A stretch of 64,000 nucleotides of DNA from Plazaster borealis (lineage: Eukaryota > Echinodermata > Asteroidea > Forcipulatida > Labidiasteridae): positions 23,915,063 to 23,979,062 of the forward strand of contig CM037458.1 of NCBI GenBank assembly GCA_021014325.1, in the 5' to 3' direction. The position numbers and the translations under genes were made by a program. The notes beneath the pieces were generated by a model, which worked only from the letters and a program-made list of their open reading frames with translations, had not been told where the DNA came from and made no database searches. Position 1 is the first letter of the stretch. Each line of letters begins with the position of its first letter. Positions 10,801 to 24,800 of this stretch are shown here, in pieces.

Positions 10801-12200
10801 GGAAAGTTTAGGAGATTAATTTGAATAAGTAACCCACCAAATATTCCGTTGTTCCCCCTGACTGCGGAAAGTGAGATAGAAAGTGAGAAAACGACCTTGT
10901 TCAAGACTTACACGGACATTTTCGGCATGAATTATGCATAACACGACACTGCGGGCAAATTATGACTTTAACAGTCACTCACCAATGCATCATTCTGGCC
11001 AATTCAGTAGAATCGGAATAATTACTCCGCATTAGAGAAATCTCAAAGGTACCATTATTGGCATAATTTACCCTGATTGTGGATCGCTTATAAAGCATGA
11101 CCAATAAATTAGTGCATAATTACTTGAAGAGTTAACGATGCAGTTTGTGATAAATGATTTCTTGAGATATTAGATATATTAAATCCATAAATTTTAATGG
11201 AATTGTCTTCGGATTTGATTGCAGAATTGTATTATTATTTTGTTTGATTTGATTGGATTGAGTGCATGAATGCATTGACCTTTATGTCAAGGAATGGTTA
11301 AGTCCTTTGTCTACACATGATGCCATGGGCTTTGGTTGATTAGTCCAAGAGAGATTTTCTGACTGCAGAAAAACAGTGCTTGAGTATAACTATATAAAAA
11401 AATCTTCTGCATCGTTGGCAAACCTGCTTCAGTAGGCATTCGTTACATTAAAGGGAAATATTGTATTTGTTTTAAGAATGTTTTGTTATAAAATTGTGAA
11501 ACAATACAGTGCTTTCTTTGGATTGGCTTTAAGCCAACGTGGTTTTTTGTTATGTCTTTTCCAAAAAATTACGTTAAAGATAAATTGAGACGCTGGGATA
11601 CAAATGTTTGGCAAAACGGAATATATAGATACGACCCAGAAAAGTATAGAAATAATCTTATGACACTAATGTCATATATAATGATATTTCCTTGTGTCAT
11701 GACAATGTGCACTCCGCTATATCATATTATTCTGAAACACGTGTGATAAACGTCACATACAGTGATGAGGTCTATCCCTACAAAGCGGTACTGTGTGTTA
11801 TCCACACCCCCACCAAGAGATCCATGTTCCCTTCAGGTCTTCCAATCACCTGATTATCTCAAAAATGAAACTTTTCTTTCTGTCAGTTGTCATTTAATGT
11901 ACGTACTCTAGTCACCTCTGGTCCTCTATCTTGTATTTCAAATGACAAACTGAACAGTTTAAAGACGTCATAACAGATATAGAACCTAGACTTGACAGTT
12001 TGTGTCAAACTGTAGCATCATTTTAACTCCATGATCAGAGAATCACTCGGGGAAAAAAACAGCCAATATTTGGTCACAGCGGGAGGGTTGTATCATTTTG
12101 GTGTATTTTCCTCGGGCATTGAAGGTTCGGTTTGGGGTCAGGGAACGATAATGCCGGGAGTATCTGACGGACTAAGCGGGGGACTAGTTTAGCAGAGCGC
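7840..12200. other. 3' UTR and intergenic DNA after the Vent-like gene
   Basis: No gene is supportable. The first few hundred bases are probably 3' UTR. No AATAAA signal appears close to the stop codon; the first occurs near 9323, so the transcript end is unknown. A complete CRE palindrome TGACGTCA lies at 8802-8809. The rest is AT-rich with scattered TAAT cores and no repeat that I can define. Confidence 0.5.
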
Positions 12201-12229
12201 GACCGCTCTGCTATAGGGTCTTCAAGGCA

Positions 12230-12980
12230 GCAGACGCCCAGGTTATTTCCATCAAGACTCGGTGTGCGCTAACTTCAAAGGCATTCCTCGCTCGGTGTGG
12301 AAACAATTTAATTTTTCGCTCAATTATCGAAGCGGGTTTGGAGTGTCTCCTGGGGCTAGAGTAATCATTTCCACTTTTCTAAATTGAACCCCCGATTTAG
12401 CCGCAGAAATAACCGCTCCCTATACTCGATTGATGATGAGATCTCTTGGAAGCAATCGGAGCGTTTCTTCTATGTCCGTAAGGTTTTATTACTCGAGACT
12501 ATCATCGAGGCAAATGGCTCAAACTCCGCCGGCCGGCACAGCTCGCTCTAATAATACATTTTACGGTGGGGAAACTTGATCAAATACTGCGCAAATTAAA
12601 GAATCGCGTGGTAAAGAAAGTAATAAAATGGTAATCAGTGGACTTTGAGACCGATTTCGAAGTTTGTCGGTTGGACTGTTGTCTGACTAGCTGGCAGCCA
12701 TGGACATATTAATTTCCAATTACCGTGATAAGGCCAATGTATAAGCAAGTATCGGTGCATCAATACTCTTAATTGAGCGCCGTGGGATGCTACCTAGCCC
12801 TCTTGCTGTGATATCGCGCGAGTTACAATGCTTGCCATGCAACACTAATGGCTACCCTGGAAGGCCCTCTACCGTTCGTTCCAAAACAGCCTGCGGGTGT
12901 GCCCACAATCCAAAAAGACACAGTTTCGGAATGACTCGGCGGGCGGGCTTTTCCCCTTTCCGAAATATGCCGGGCACTTA
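12230..12980. promoter_or_regulatory. Candidate conserved regulatory block
   Basis: This block is richer in CpG and more complex than the AT-rich DNA around it. It holds an array of likely transcription-factor sites: ACTTCAAAGG (TCF/LEF-like) near 12270, TCAATTATCG, ATTGATGATGAGATC and several TAAT cores. It also has an open frame on the + strand (12787-12981) with no recognisable protein features. Composition alone suggests a non-coding element under constraint. Conservation cannot be tested here. Confidence 0.3.
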
Positions 12981-13487
12981 ACTCTAATAATAACAGAAGG
13001 TCGAGCTCAAGCTAAGCTCACTGAATGTGTGGAGAGGTAGAAAAATAAATAAATAAAAATCTCGACATGAATTGATGTAATCAAATGGCATAAACAGAAT
13101 CCCCGTTGAGGTTTGTCAAGTCTTGGCTCTTATACTTGGTTTAGAGTTTGTGGGTAAAACGGGAATATGTTTGTCAATATTTTGAGCGTTTACATCTTGG
13201 CTCATGTTTTACAACTGCTACTCATGTAGAAAATCATTACGTCAGTTGGTTTTCAAGATGGCGGGGCGTCCTTGCGGGTTTTACGGTAGGGTGCATTTAA
13301 TAATAATAAAGCCAATGAGTACCGATATCGTTTCTATTACGACTAGACCTATACCATTTTTAATAAGATTTTTTAGAATGGAAAGTTCCAATAAGTTGCA
13401 AGACTCTCTCTTCATGCTTTGTTTGATGTGCGTTCAACCACCAAAATATGATTTATGTTGTTACCATTCATTAATAGTTGAGGCCCA

Positions 13488-13570
13488 CATTAATATTGAT
13501 CAAATATTAATTAATCAACTCTCATTAATATTGATCAATTAATTTATCTACCCATATTAATATTCATCAA
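13488..13570. repeat. Clustered ATTAATATTGATCAA repeats
   Basis: About three imperfect copies of a 15-base AT-rich unit (ATTAATATTGATCAA and close variants, the last reading ATTAATATTCATCAA). They occur in 80 bases, separated by short spacers that include AATTAATTAATCAAC. The unit contains the homeodomain-type core ATTAAT. It may be a simple expansion or a cluster of binding sites. Confidence 0.6.
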
Positions 13571-16500
13571 TGGAGGAACACCCAGTGAGAACGCCCAAGC
13601 TTTGGATCCAAGAGGTTTAGCTTCGGATTTGTTTTATAGGAGTCATACAAAGTGTATGTAGTCACCGAGTTTGTCTTTTATTGATAGCACATTATACACA
13701 CAATATCTAGAACAATGTGAAAGTTATCTGTCAACATACACTCCATGTCATTTTCGTCCATTTATATTCAGATCTAACCAATGTAGGTCTATCATTGGCC
13801 GGAGTGAACGCCCGACCCATTGAGTTTACATGTACGATTCGAACGGATCACTTAGTCATCAATGTGAGAAGTGGCTGCCACTCTCTTCGTCACATCTTTC
13901 TTCATTTTCAAATTTGTATTTCATATGTGGAAGAAAACCACACCACCCTTGAAATTACTTGTAACCTAAAGGAGCCACTCTTGTGTGTGTGGATCTCAAA
14001 CTGTCCATAATGTCTCTCTCTACACAACACCAAACCGTTTCATAACCGTTATTTCTTTTAAATAGAATCAACATTTCCATTTTACACAATGTATGCGTGA
14101 CGGTGCAATTATGGCAGCGGAAACTTTGGTACAAAACACCACCCGGGGACCAATTGGGGCAATTTAGATTCTTGCGAAAAATATCAGCGTATTTATCGCT
14201 GGTGTTGTTCTTGATCCAATGTGGGCAATCATTCTGAATTGCATCCACATGGGATACCGTACTCGACCTACGCGAAGGGTGTTTTGGTTTAGTTGAGGTC
14301 ACACTGGTATTTCAGTCCGATAATAAATTTCAATCAGCAATTTGGTGATTTGTTTTGGGAGCACAGAGCACTTGTGTTGATAAATGTGCGGACAGAAATA
14401 CATGACTATTGGGAGCTGTCTGTTACGCTAGGTTTGTGCATTCGATTCGCCAATGATATTGGTTCGACTTTCGACCACCATGAATAATAATGGAGTACAA
14501 ATGGGGCAATCAATGAACCAATGGACCGATAAAACGATCAACTTCTACCACCCTTCAAATTACTTTTTTTTTAAACAGTTCTGTGTCTGAATGTTATAAA
14601 TGAGGTGTGTTAAAAACTATAACAAGTCAGTGAGAAGAGCTTTTTGCAGCAACTTATCAACAACATTATTTTCTTACAAAAGTAGACGTGACCTAAAATA
14701 GATGAACGATTTAAGATGTTAAGTTTCAAGCTTTAGTATTAAACTGAAATTGAATCCTATCCGTTGTCTTGCTACTATATTCATATTAGCCCCCCCCCCT
14801 TAAAGCTTGCACGGTCCATTTTGCTTTCAACTTGTTACCAACTTTCGATCTCCGAAATGATGTGTAAGTTTTGGGCCGACAGAGTTTCAACCGGTCAAAA
14901 ACAATCAGAAACGTTTGTTAAACAGACTGCCAAAGTTTATGTTTCAAGTTAACTTATTTCACTCTTGACATAGGCGAATGTTTTCTGTCATAGTTTCTTC
15001 TAATGTTCCTGTAAAGCCAGACACAAAACAAGAACCATTCATTTCACTGAACCATGCAGACCTAAAGAGTTAGACATCATCAATTATAAGAGCCATTTTG
15101 CGTACTCGCCAAAAGAGTGTACCCCATCGCTGCCTCACCACTCCGGTCATTCGCCTCGGTAAAGCGTCCCAACGGATTCATACCTCTTGCAATTACACAC
15201 TGAATCACTTTATAACCCAATAGGAACAACTTTTGACGCCCGCTTCTCACTTTCCTTCCGTCCAATTACCAGCAAACACCCAACTACATTCCCAGGGGAC
15301 AATCTCATCTAGATTCCAGACTGAAATCAATTTGGTCTGGAGAGAAAACAAACTTTACAAGTGGATCATGCCACCAGAGGGCGCTCCAAAATAATTCGTT
15401 TACTTCAGCTCATCGACCGGTCGATCCTTTCAGAAAAATAATGAAATTAGGAAAGTAAAACTTTACGAAAAATCGTGCATTTACATAAGTTTTCTTTGAG
15501 TAGTCGCACAATATAGGTCTGCAGTCCAGCAAACTGGCAGCGAGTACTGTGGAATTTGTTAATATTAATACTTCTGGGACAATAGCCAAGACAAATTGAA
15601 ATTAGAGCGACAAGTCATAACTTGAAACAAAAGTCTCAAAAATTTCGTATTTGTTAGCATTTTTTGTTAAATTGCAGTATTGCGATACGGTTATATCCTA
15701 CCTCACATACAAAGCTATTTAGGTCAGATGGCAATACCTTCAGTAGAGGTTTGCAAGCCGTAAACCCGCAAATCCATTTTGTAAGTCTATACCTTAACGC
15801 TTCATTACAGGCCCTATACCTAAATCCAAATTGTAACTCAATGTTCACGTCTAAAAATAAAAGGCAAATATTTTAGATAAACCACAAAACGTGAGAGACT
15901 GCTGTCTGATTGCTAGGCAACCGATTTACCATGACAGAGATCAGGGGTGTCCGGAATGACCCGACTAACCACGGCTAGACGACCGGTCACAACAGTCTAA
16001 AGCCTCGCTCTAGGGAAGCGGTGTTGACTTTGAAAGAGTACATCCATTCATGAAATATTATACAAAGGTTAAAACAATAAGTGCTTATAATTAAAGAACA
16101 AGTTTGTCAACGCGTTACAGTTTGTGTTTGTGTTTATAAATAGTTACATCACAGCAGCTTGTATATAGGCTATTATTTAAATTTACAATGACATCTTCAG
16201 TCGCATTGTTTTTGTCGTCAATTAAATATTACTGAAACCCATCTTGAACATTTCTGAATACTCATGGTGATTAGTAAGAAGGGAGTTATTCCTCACAAGT
16301 CTGAGGTGGATTTTCTTGAGTCATTGAATACCAATCAGCTGCCTGAGACCATGCTGAGATTGCCCCGGAGTCAGACCTGGAATAGGGCAGAAGAAAGCCG
16401 TAGATCTTTAGGTCTAAGGGGAACATAGGCGCAGGTGTACGAGGACTATAGTTTTTGTTTCAATGGTAAAATTATATTCTTCAGTTAGTATTTATAGACA

Positions 16501-16960
16501 CACAGGGGCCTACATAGAAATGTTTAGATTTCGAAACACAAAATGGATGACTGTCTATAAATAGACGTTTATAGTTTCGGTTTCTGGTGAATTTTTCGAG
16601 GTGAGGTGTACACTTCTTGACTAAAGTTTTAAAACCAAACCACAAATGTTTCTTTTGGGGGATACTATTTGAATAATGAACATTTTATATCTCGGAAATA
16701 TTCTTCTTTTGGATATTAATGAAACTCAATTTGTAATAATAATGGATATGAAGCAAATTTTGGCGTGTGCTCTGTCAGTTAACATTAATGAGACTCCACA
16801 TTCCGGAAAATAGTGTTCCAACTCCTCGGAATAGATATATTTGATCATATAGGAACCGCACTCCGATTGTGAAATCTGAGGTGAATAATGTCCCTTCCAA
16901 ATGACCAAGAATGATATGCCAAATCTCCGTTGTAACAATGTTGTAATTTACAGCGACTTC
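13571..16960. other. Intergenic, no gene seen
   Basis: Unique AT-rich sequence. A 115-codon frame on the minus strand (13955-14302) and overlapping frames on the plus strand show no domain, start context or splice logic, so I do not call a gene. A poly-C tract lies near 14790. Confidence 0.5.
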
Positions 16961-16961
16961 T

Positions 16962-17048
16962 AGCTTGGTAGGGGAGCAGGTATCACACCGCTGGGCTGGG
17001 AATCAGCGGGTGACATTCCTGGCGTAGTGGGTCGATTCCAGAACTATA
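16962..17048 (+). repeat. tRNA-derived SINE head
   Basis: TAGCTTGGTAGGGGAGC (A-box-like) and GGTCGATTCCAG (B-box-like) lie in the correct order and orientation on the plus strand, about 56 bases apart. Between them is a 6-bp stem CCGCTG/CAGCGG resembling an anticodon arm, followed by a long variable-arm-like segment. The ends do not pair into an acceptor stem. This is therefore a tRNA pseudogene or the 5' part of a SINE, not a working tRNA. Confidence 0.5.
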
Positions 17049-17086
17049 CCTCAGAAAATGATTCCAGAACTATACCTCAGAAAAAT
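17034..17086. repeat. Tandem duplication of a ~26-bp unit
   Basis: ATTCCAGAACTATACCTCAG followed by AAAATG occurs twice in direct succession. The first copy overlaps the end of the SINE B box. The duplication therefore took place after, or together with, insertion of the tRNA-like element. Confidence 0.8.
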
Positions 17087-17089
17087 GGA

Positions 17090-20000
17090 CCCTCGAATTC
17101 CAATCTTGAACTAGAAATGGGAAACTCCATTTATCTACAGAGTTTAGTGGCAATAAACCCATTCTATGAGATCTGTTTAGATGAGACAAAAGTACAACAT
17201 TGTCAAGCATTCTGCTTGATGATAATCTTGAATATTAAGAATGTTTTCTCTCAAGACATTTTGACATATATATTTTGTTTGATATTTGTAGCCCATCGTA
17301 AGAATAACAGCTGCTTTATGGTTGTTAAAATCTACAAATAACGGATGGTTCAAAATGAGGAAGACATTTTTTTCCTGAATAAAAGAAAATACTATTTGTA
17401 TAATGCTTGAGACTATCTTCCCATGTGTAACACTGTATTTATACCAATACTCCCTTCTTTACTACTGCATAGTCCACATCATAAAGAGAACCAATTTACG
17501 GTCAGACTGCCGACTAGCCGACTATTGATAATCCAGATGCATACAGTGTGCGTATGCATTAATTGAAACACCTAACCGTGCCACCAGTCCTAATCTATGT
17601 GAGAATAAGCATAGCATGCATGGCAAAGGTTAACTCGCCAATAAAGCTGTTATTTTTCCCACTTCGGCACCGCCAAAGTATAGATAACATCTCCAATCGA
17701 TTCCAAAATAGACCCACAATCGTCCACAGTGATATTTTATCCCTCTATAAATAATACGCCTGCAGTCACATGTGTTCAAAAGCAGCCGAGGTCTCCAAAT
17801 CAAAGACTGATCTCTGGCCGTGTCAGCGGGCGCGACGCCCGGTAGGCTAAAGACACGAGAGCACCCTGATTTCTCGGTCTTTTGATTCTTGTGGTTTTTC
17901 TTGTTATACCACCAAAGACGGTTTGGTTGTTCGCCTTGATTTGGCGAGTGACAGATAGGGTGTCTCAAGGGGGTAAAAGCTGCGAGTTTACCGGGTCCAT
18001 AAGGACGTGACATCCGTGAATTACACCCGTGTTAAATCCAAGACGTCACTTTAGACACAGAAGGGATTTAGCGGCAAAAGATGGGTTCCATATGCAAGAT
18101 TTTCCTGAGCTTGAGACTGAACTAGGCAGTCTTTGTTCCAGGAATGACTTTATGACAATATACAGTTACAGTTGTCATTACTTTTGCCTAAACTTATTTG
18201 TAAAACATAATAGTATACTATCGAGAATTATCTTGCAGCTAGGACACGTGGGCTCTATTGCAGCTATTGTTTGTGGCCTATATGTTTTGTATTAGAAGGT
18301 TTTGGTGGAAAGGTATCATTGTTTTAAACTAATATGTGTCTTCCCATCTTATAGAGTTACAAAGAGTTAGATAGGCCTATACCTAACTATCAGCTCATAT
18401 ACTTTTCTATGAACCACGGAGTTATTTTCCAGGGTCTTGAAAATGCCCGCAAACTACCTCAAGTAAGAGATCGCGAATTGAATAAATAAGTCATTTCAGA
18501 AAGTCTACTATTAGATATCTGCAATTTGTATTACTCTTGACTCATTAAGTCACCCTTTAAAACGAGTTTTAATTGATTGCTTACAAATCACACATGCCAT
18601 TTTTCACGACTCTTTAACCTTGTTTATACTCCAATCGTTAACTTTATGGGCCGGTCAATGAACTCGTAGATCAAGTGGGAGCCAATCGACGAGAGGAATG
18701 TAGTGACGTCACTGGTTAAACTTGTACTGGTTTATCTCTGCGTTAGTGATGACGGAAATCTAGTTATTAGTATTGAAGGAAAACTTCACACTTGTCCACA
18801 AAAATAGTAACGGCTTTGTCTAAAAAAAACATAATGGGTTATTAATTAAACAAACTTGTGACTTTATACGAAGTTTATGTGAAACACCTTTCATTGTTAA
18901 CGTTCATAGATTGAGGTCACAGGTCAATTATTCATTATGTGAATATAATTTTACTGACAACTCATTGAGAAGGTTTAGAGTCAGAGTTACGTCTGGACTT
19001 CAGAAATTAAGATTGATTTAAACTTAGTCTAATTAACGCCGCCAAACAAACGCGACTTGTGAAGAGACACATTGATTTGACCATCAACCCTTTATGGGTC
19101 TATGTTGCCAATAACTTAATAACCTTTTTAATTAGTATTTTCAATCTAGAATGCAATTAAAACATGAAAGACCCGCTGCTACTGTTGAGCACGTGTGCAG
19201 CAACACAGCCAGCTGTCTTTAGCGGTCAAACCAAGGATTATAAACCTCACTTTCATGGACTTGTTGAAATCGTTAAAATGTGACTGAGATTTAAGTGGAC
19301 TTCACAATGGAAGGAACAATAAAACCTATTTTGATCTTTTTAACTGACCGCAATAAGTGACCTGTAAATAAATAATGCAGTTATTGTATTTGTCGGTCAC
19401 TTATAACTTATAATAGATTACAGAGGAAATGACGGCTTAGTAATCATAGTTCTACTTAAGGACACATTATTGTTCATAATAAAGGAACACAAAGTAAGCC
19501 AATGGTTAATTTCCAACGTGGAAATGCTACAATATGGACACGTCATTGTCAGAGTGTAGACTTCATTATACGGCTCGTTGAACGCTATGGAAATCTTTGT
19601 TCCGTGTAATATTGTAAATCTACCAAGTCTCGCTCTGTCTCGTCCAAGGTTGAATTTCTCTCGAGGATTCATTACTTATGAGAGTCTTGGTTGACGGATC
19701 TCACCTTTCTTTCAGGATATTTACTTATACGAGGATTCCCTGCTGTTGAACAATACTGCAAATAAATAAAATTGTGTTTGCAAAGTATTCACAGTTTTCC
19801 TATTTATAGGGACTCTCGTCAAGTTCTGAAAGTGCCCAGACGATTTTTCATGATCAAGATGTTGTATTTCAGTAAGCTGTGTTTTCTATGAAATCACTTT
19901 AGGCAAACATAAATCATGTTATTAATGAGCTTTATATTAGTGTATGTGTACCTATCAACGATTACAAATAATTCACTTTCATAGGGTGACAGGCCTAAAT

Positions 20001-20500
20001 AGTGGAATTTGTTTTTAAAGAATTTCCTGATTAATTTGAACCCTTGACCCAGCCTCGTCTTCAGAATGTTGAATCAACAGAGGGCGCAAAAATCCGCGCT
20101 TTGGGAAGGATAAGTGCCCTTAAAAAAATATTTGGAACGCAATTGTTTTCCGAAATAATTTTGTATTATTGCTGCTTATTCTTAAGTCAAATGCATACAC
20201 AAAATTTGTGTATAACATTTAATATACAACTTGTCATTTTGCATCTAACATGGCCTCTTATTTTGTGTGTTGATTTTGATTTTTGATTTTACACATTTAT
20301 TTCTAGCACAGACGTATTAGTAATTATCTTTCGGGGAAATTATCTGAAAATTGCCACACAATGTTGGCGAATTGTAACTGTTATGTAAAACGTCAATCGC
20401 ATAATTTGTTAGCTATTTCTTCACAACATTTCTTTATCATTTTAATCTACAATATAAATGCTTTTCTCCAACAGTTCAATACACTCTAGTTGTCATCAGA
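17090..20500. other. Intergenic, no gene seen
   Basis: Long AT-rich interval without recognisable genes or repeats. A 127-codon frame on the minus strand at 17630-18013 lacks any domain. Its plus-strand counterpart is open too, which argues for chance openness. Confidence 0.45.
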
Positions 20501-20980
20501 GTCCAATCTCAGTACCGCGACCAAATGTTAGCCCCTGAAATCGACTCGGGCGAAAACCATGGTTGTATACATTGGCGGCGGTTCACTTAGTAATGAACAC
20601 TAATAGCCGATCAATTTCTAACATTTTCCCCTCCATTGGTCCTGTGAAACTTACCCATATAATACGGTTATTTTGGCAGCATCTTGGTTCAGATTCGTGG
20701 CCATAGGCTCACTGCGGCTCCATCAGGCCAGCAAACACGACTTTTTACGGGTGTATGCAAGGGAGAAATCTTGAATGATGCCTGGTGTTTTCTTGTGGCG
20801 GAGTTGGTAATTTCAAAGGCTCAGCCGATACGGCCTGAGGTGAGGTGTGTAGAATCAAAGGTATGGGGTGCCTACCGCCGATCGGCAGGCATGCCGAGCG
20901 GCGGACGCCAGGACAGGCCGACCATTCTCTGCCTGAGGCATGCAACGGTTTCCCGGTTTAGAAAATGAGAAGCAAAATTG
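20500..20980. promoter_or_regulatory. CpG-richer block, candidate regulatory element
   Basis: A local rise in CpG and GC against the AT-rich background. It has open frames on both strands (20684-20968 and 20745-20945) and no protein-like features in either. The pattern resembles other blocks in this window that look like constrained non-coding DNA, but this is inference from composition. Confidence 0.25.
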
Positions 20981-21438
20981 GACGGTAGTTGCTGCTCGTG
21001 GAGTCCCTTTTTGGTTTAAAATCCAGTTTTGGAGCAGGATACAAAATATTAGCTCATTTAACAGGATTAAGGAGGTAAATTGGATGGCAATTTCACGAGG
21101 ATTGTAAAAACAAACAGTGTGTATAGAGTTAAAATGCAACTAATCTCTCCAACGGGCATTTTGTGACACACAGACCTATTTCTGGCTGGTAAAATAATTG
21201 TAAATTATACTATTTGATTATTGCTTGCTTGGTTGGGAGTATAAGAGCACCCTAAAGCTTTTAGTCGTGTCAGAGGTTTCAATCGGCTATCATAAGAAGC
21301 AAGAATTTTAAAATAATTCCAGAGTTATCTTGAATCTTGTAAAAAAAAAACCACCACTTTTCTATTTTGAGGTGCATTGCATATTACGCACATTCAATCG
21401 GGTAAAATCTGTGCTTTGTACATTCCCCAAGTTGTTCT

Positions 21439-21822
21439 TTAAAGGGTCTGTATATACGTTTGGTAATGACTCTGAAAATTATTGGCAATACAAATTTACT
21501 TAGTAAGAAGTACAGCAGCTTTGGATAGTATAATGCATTTTGTGATACTTTTCACTTTGAGGTACTGTGGTTATGGAAAAGGATATCACTTTTTATCCCC
21601 CGAAAATTTGAATCTAACAACGTTTCTCAGATTGTGCATTCCAATTGCAGATTATTCTTCCTGCGTGGACATAACCGCTCCAGATTTTCGGCAATATCTC
21701 AAAAACGCTACTACCTTTTGAAATGAAATGTTCACAGGTTAGTTTTATGGTATATATCTACAACTATATAGGATTGAAACAAACAGTGGGTTCCAATTAC
21801 CAAACGTATACAATCCCTTTAA
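21439..21822. mobile_element. TTAA-type MITE (384 bp)
   Basis: TTAA at 21439 and 21819 flanks a body with terminal inverted repeats AGGGTCTGTATATACG and CGTATACAATCCCT. Next to each is TTTGGTAAT or ATTACCAAAC, as in the copy at 5292-5644. The interior differs from that copy, so this is a related subfamily. No coding capacity. Confidence 0.75.
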
Positions 21823-24800
21823 ATTGAACAGAATGTGGTTGATTTCTATTCATATTCAAGTATACAACATAACATATAAAGCATAAAACGAAGACAGGAA
21901 CATAAATCAGAACATTCTTTGGTTGTATATACGTCCTTGTTGAACCATGTTCAGTCTTTGAATATCGCCAAAAATGTTGCATCGATTCAAACGACGCTTC
22001 AAGGACGTGGTTCGGACCCAAACTGGCCTCATTTACACCAGATCACTTCAGCTGGTCGTCCTTCGGACTGTAACCAGACTATGATGGTTTTGATTGAATG
22101 TAATTGGGCAAATAAGGGTTTGCTAATAATCAGTAAATTGTGATGCCGATGAATGATAGTGATTGAAAGGGAATTTTGGCGCGTACCATGCAGAGGAGTT
22201 TTTGGCGGGAGATTGTCTGCAGATTGAAGTAACTTACTACCGGATATCGTCTGCTTTTCATGGACACTTCAACAGTCAATGACCGCCCTTGATTTCCACG
22301 ACTAGAAAGGAAAACACTGTCAGTCGAAGGAGTGCCAATATAAGACATTCCTTTTAATAATGTGTTGAATTGTGATTTCTGAATGCAATATTATATCAGC
22401 AAACTTATAGTTTAATAATGGAGAGTTGATGTATGGGGTAAAGGGGTCTGATTTCTAAAAACATTGTCCGGACACGAAGAGTGATGTCTTCGTTGTGATG
22501 ACATCACAAGATGAATGTCATCGGAGGATACTGTGCTGGAATCGGACCCTAGCGTTAACACGTCTTCAAGGCGTGTGTTTGTTTTCCAGAGAATTTATCA
22601 TAGCCTACATGAGTTATAAATATTATTATACCTAAAATATAATAATGTTGATGTTGTTGTAAAACGGCAATTTCCTGTACAGAAAGGGTGCCCATAGTTT
22701 GAGTAGTTTGTCCCTGTGTGTAAGAATTGTTGAGTTAACGTTTCAGGATTTGGAACTGTACGAAGCTTTCCATCTAGTTATGATCTTTATGAGTTTTGCT
22801 TTGACTGCGAGCCTCTTCACGCAGGGATTTTAAATTACAAGAAGTTTATTATTTTCAAAGTAGGTCATCATCATCATCATCATCAGGCTGTGTTCGTCCA
22901 TTGTTTGATGAAGCCCTCCTCATGCAATTTCCTATCTCTTCTCCATCTTGCTATTCTAGCCCACGTTATCGTGGTCGTGTATGTTTTTAATTTCGTCTCT
23001 CCATTTTCTCTTTCTAGGTTGCCTTTCGGTAAGTCTCTTCGGAACAAACTCTTAAAAAACCCATTATATACTGTTTAAATCAGTTGAGTCTCTGTTATTA
23101 TAGGCCTATCAGTTCTACTGATACAGACTCTCAAAGAAATTCGATGGAAAGCCCAACATTTCCCCCATTAAAAGTTTCCGTTTTCTTAACAGCCTGCACA
23201 TTCTGGTCATTATCACTGAGTTGTATTTCACCGGTTTGCTAGGGCCTGAAGTGACTTAGTGTGGACGGTGGGTAGACTGTTAGGATCAAACTAGTCGCCT
23301 TCACGCTTCGCACCGCGGAGCAAGGCGACTTACTAGCGACTAGTTCTAACTATTAACACGTGTTGTGCTATGCGATGTTTCCCGTGTACTCATTCCCTCA
23401 ATAGTTTCATTTCTACTACTAGATCATCTACAAAACATGTACACATATTTAGCAAAAGGTCACAACTGTCTTTGTGTAGATCGGTAATAAAAATAGGTCA
23501 TATGCTTTAGTTTATTGCCTATACATCCTTTCGAAGTTGAGTCCATGCTTTATAGGCCATGGGCCGTGGCTTTGAAATCCTTCCAAAAAATTATTCTTGT
23601 TACGCCCGGAGCGGTATTACATGAAATATAGTCCAAGTTGTAGATATGTGTTTAAGTAAGAATCAAATTGTTCTTTTGCTCACAGGTGGCACATTAATGT
23701 GTAGTTCACGGATAAAATGTCACATTTTCCAACTATACAATTGGAAATTGCAAACCAAAACTGTTGTGACTCATACTTTATTTGATGCAAAACATTTTTA
23801 AAAGGGGCTGAAGTGTTGTCACATTTTCCTCTTATGATAAGTTTTGCCGATTTTGTGGCATAGTTGTTAAACACTCAATGATTCGTAGTCATTTGTGTAT
23901 TTTCCGATCAGACGTTCATTGCAGACTGAGATTGGATCGAGATTGAACTTCGACCCTCTTTACGTTCGTCAAGAAGAAAGACAAGAATACAAAACAATAA
24001 TGCAAGACATGGGGTAAAATGCAATAATGTAACACAGTATATTTCGTGATAAGGATGATGATGTGATTCAAAAACTGACAATACTAGATCAACACTGGCA
24101 TGGATTTATACTTCCCCTTTTCGTTAGTTTGGCTGCAGATTCACAAATTCAATGCATGGATTTTCCAAAAAGAATTACGGAAACTTTTCTGCGACAGTTT
24201 TGCTGATATTAACGATCTTGTCTTTACCTGAAAGCTTTAATATGAAAGGTAATACCTGAGTCACTTAATACCTAAAATATTGTTTATCAAACCTAGGGAA
24301 ATTATTCTAGTATAAAGACGGATAAATAAATCACTTAAGATACAACAATTCTTTGCAATGTCATAGGTCAGACAGCTTTAAAGGTCTTATTTAGAATATC
24401 ATTTTTGGTCTCATCAGTGCTAACCGTTTTGAAAGTTCTTGCAGAAACCTTTGAGCCCTCCTTTAGTTTTTGTTTTTGGTAGAAAGGTTTAAACTTTTGA
24501 TTATTTGAAAATCGCTTTTATTCATACATGCCATGCCAACTAAGAAGGTCTCAAGACATAAGAATCAAGATGCATTTCAGCATCATGTCTAGTCTGTGAC
24601 TCAACAGTGATCTTTACAATTCGTAATTCTCAATGCAATTCCATGAAGCCAACTTTCATAGGCTTCTGTGCACTGTTGTTACACACTCTGTAATTAACAC
24701 CACGATCTATTTAATTAGTCTTTTGTCCTGTGAAATTGGTCTGCCAAGCCCCATTGACACCTCGTACCTTTGCAAGGGATGGCTCAACACAAACCCCAGT

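Noticed and set aside
13955..14302. 115-codon minus-strand frame with many Cys and His
   Set aside because: The Cys/His spacing matches no zinc-finger type that I know, there is no splice or promoter context, and an overlapping plus-strand frame is also open.
17630..18013. 127-codon minus-strand frame
   Set aside because: No domain and no coding context. The region is moderately GC-rich, which lengthens chance frames.
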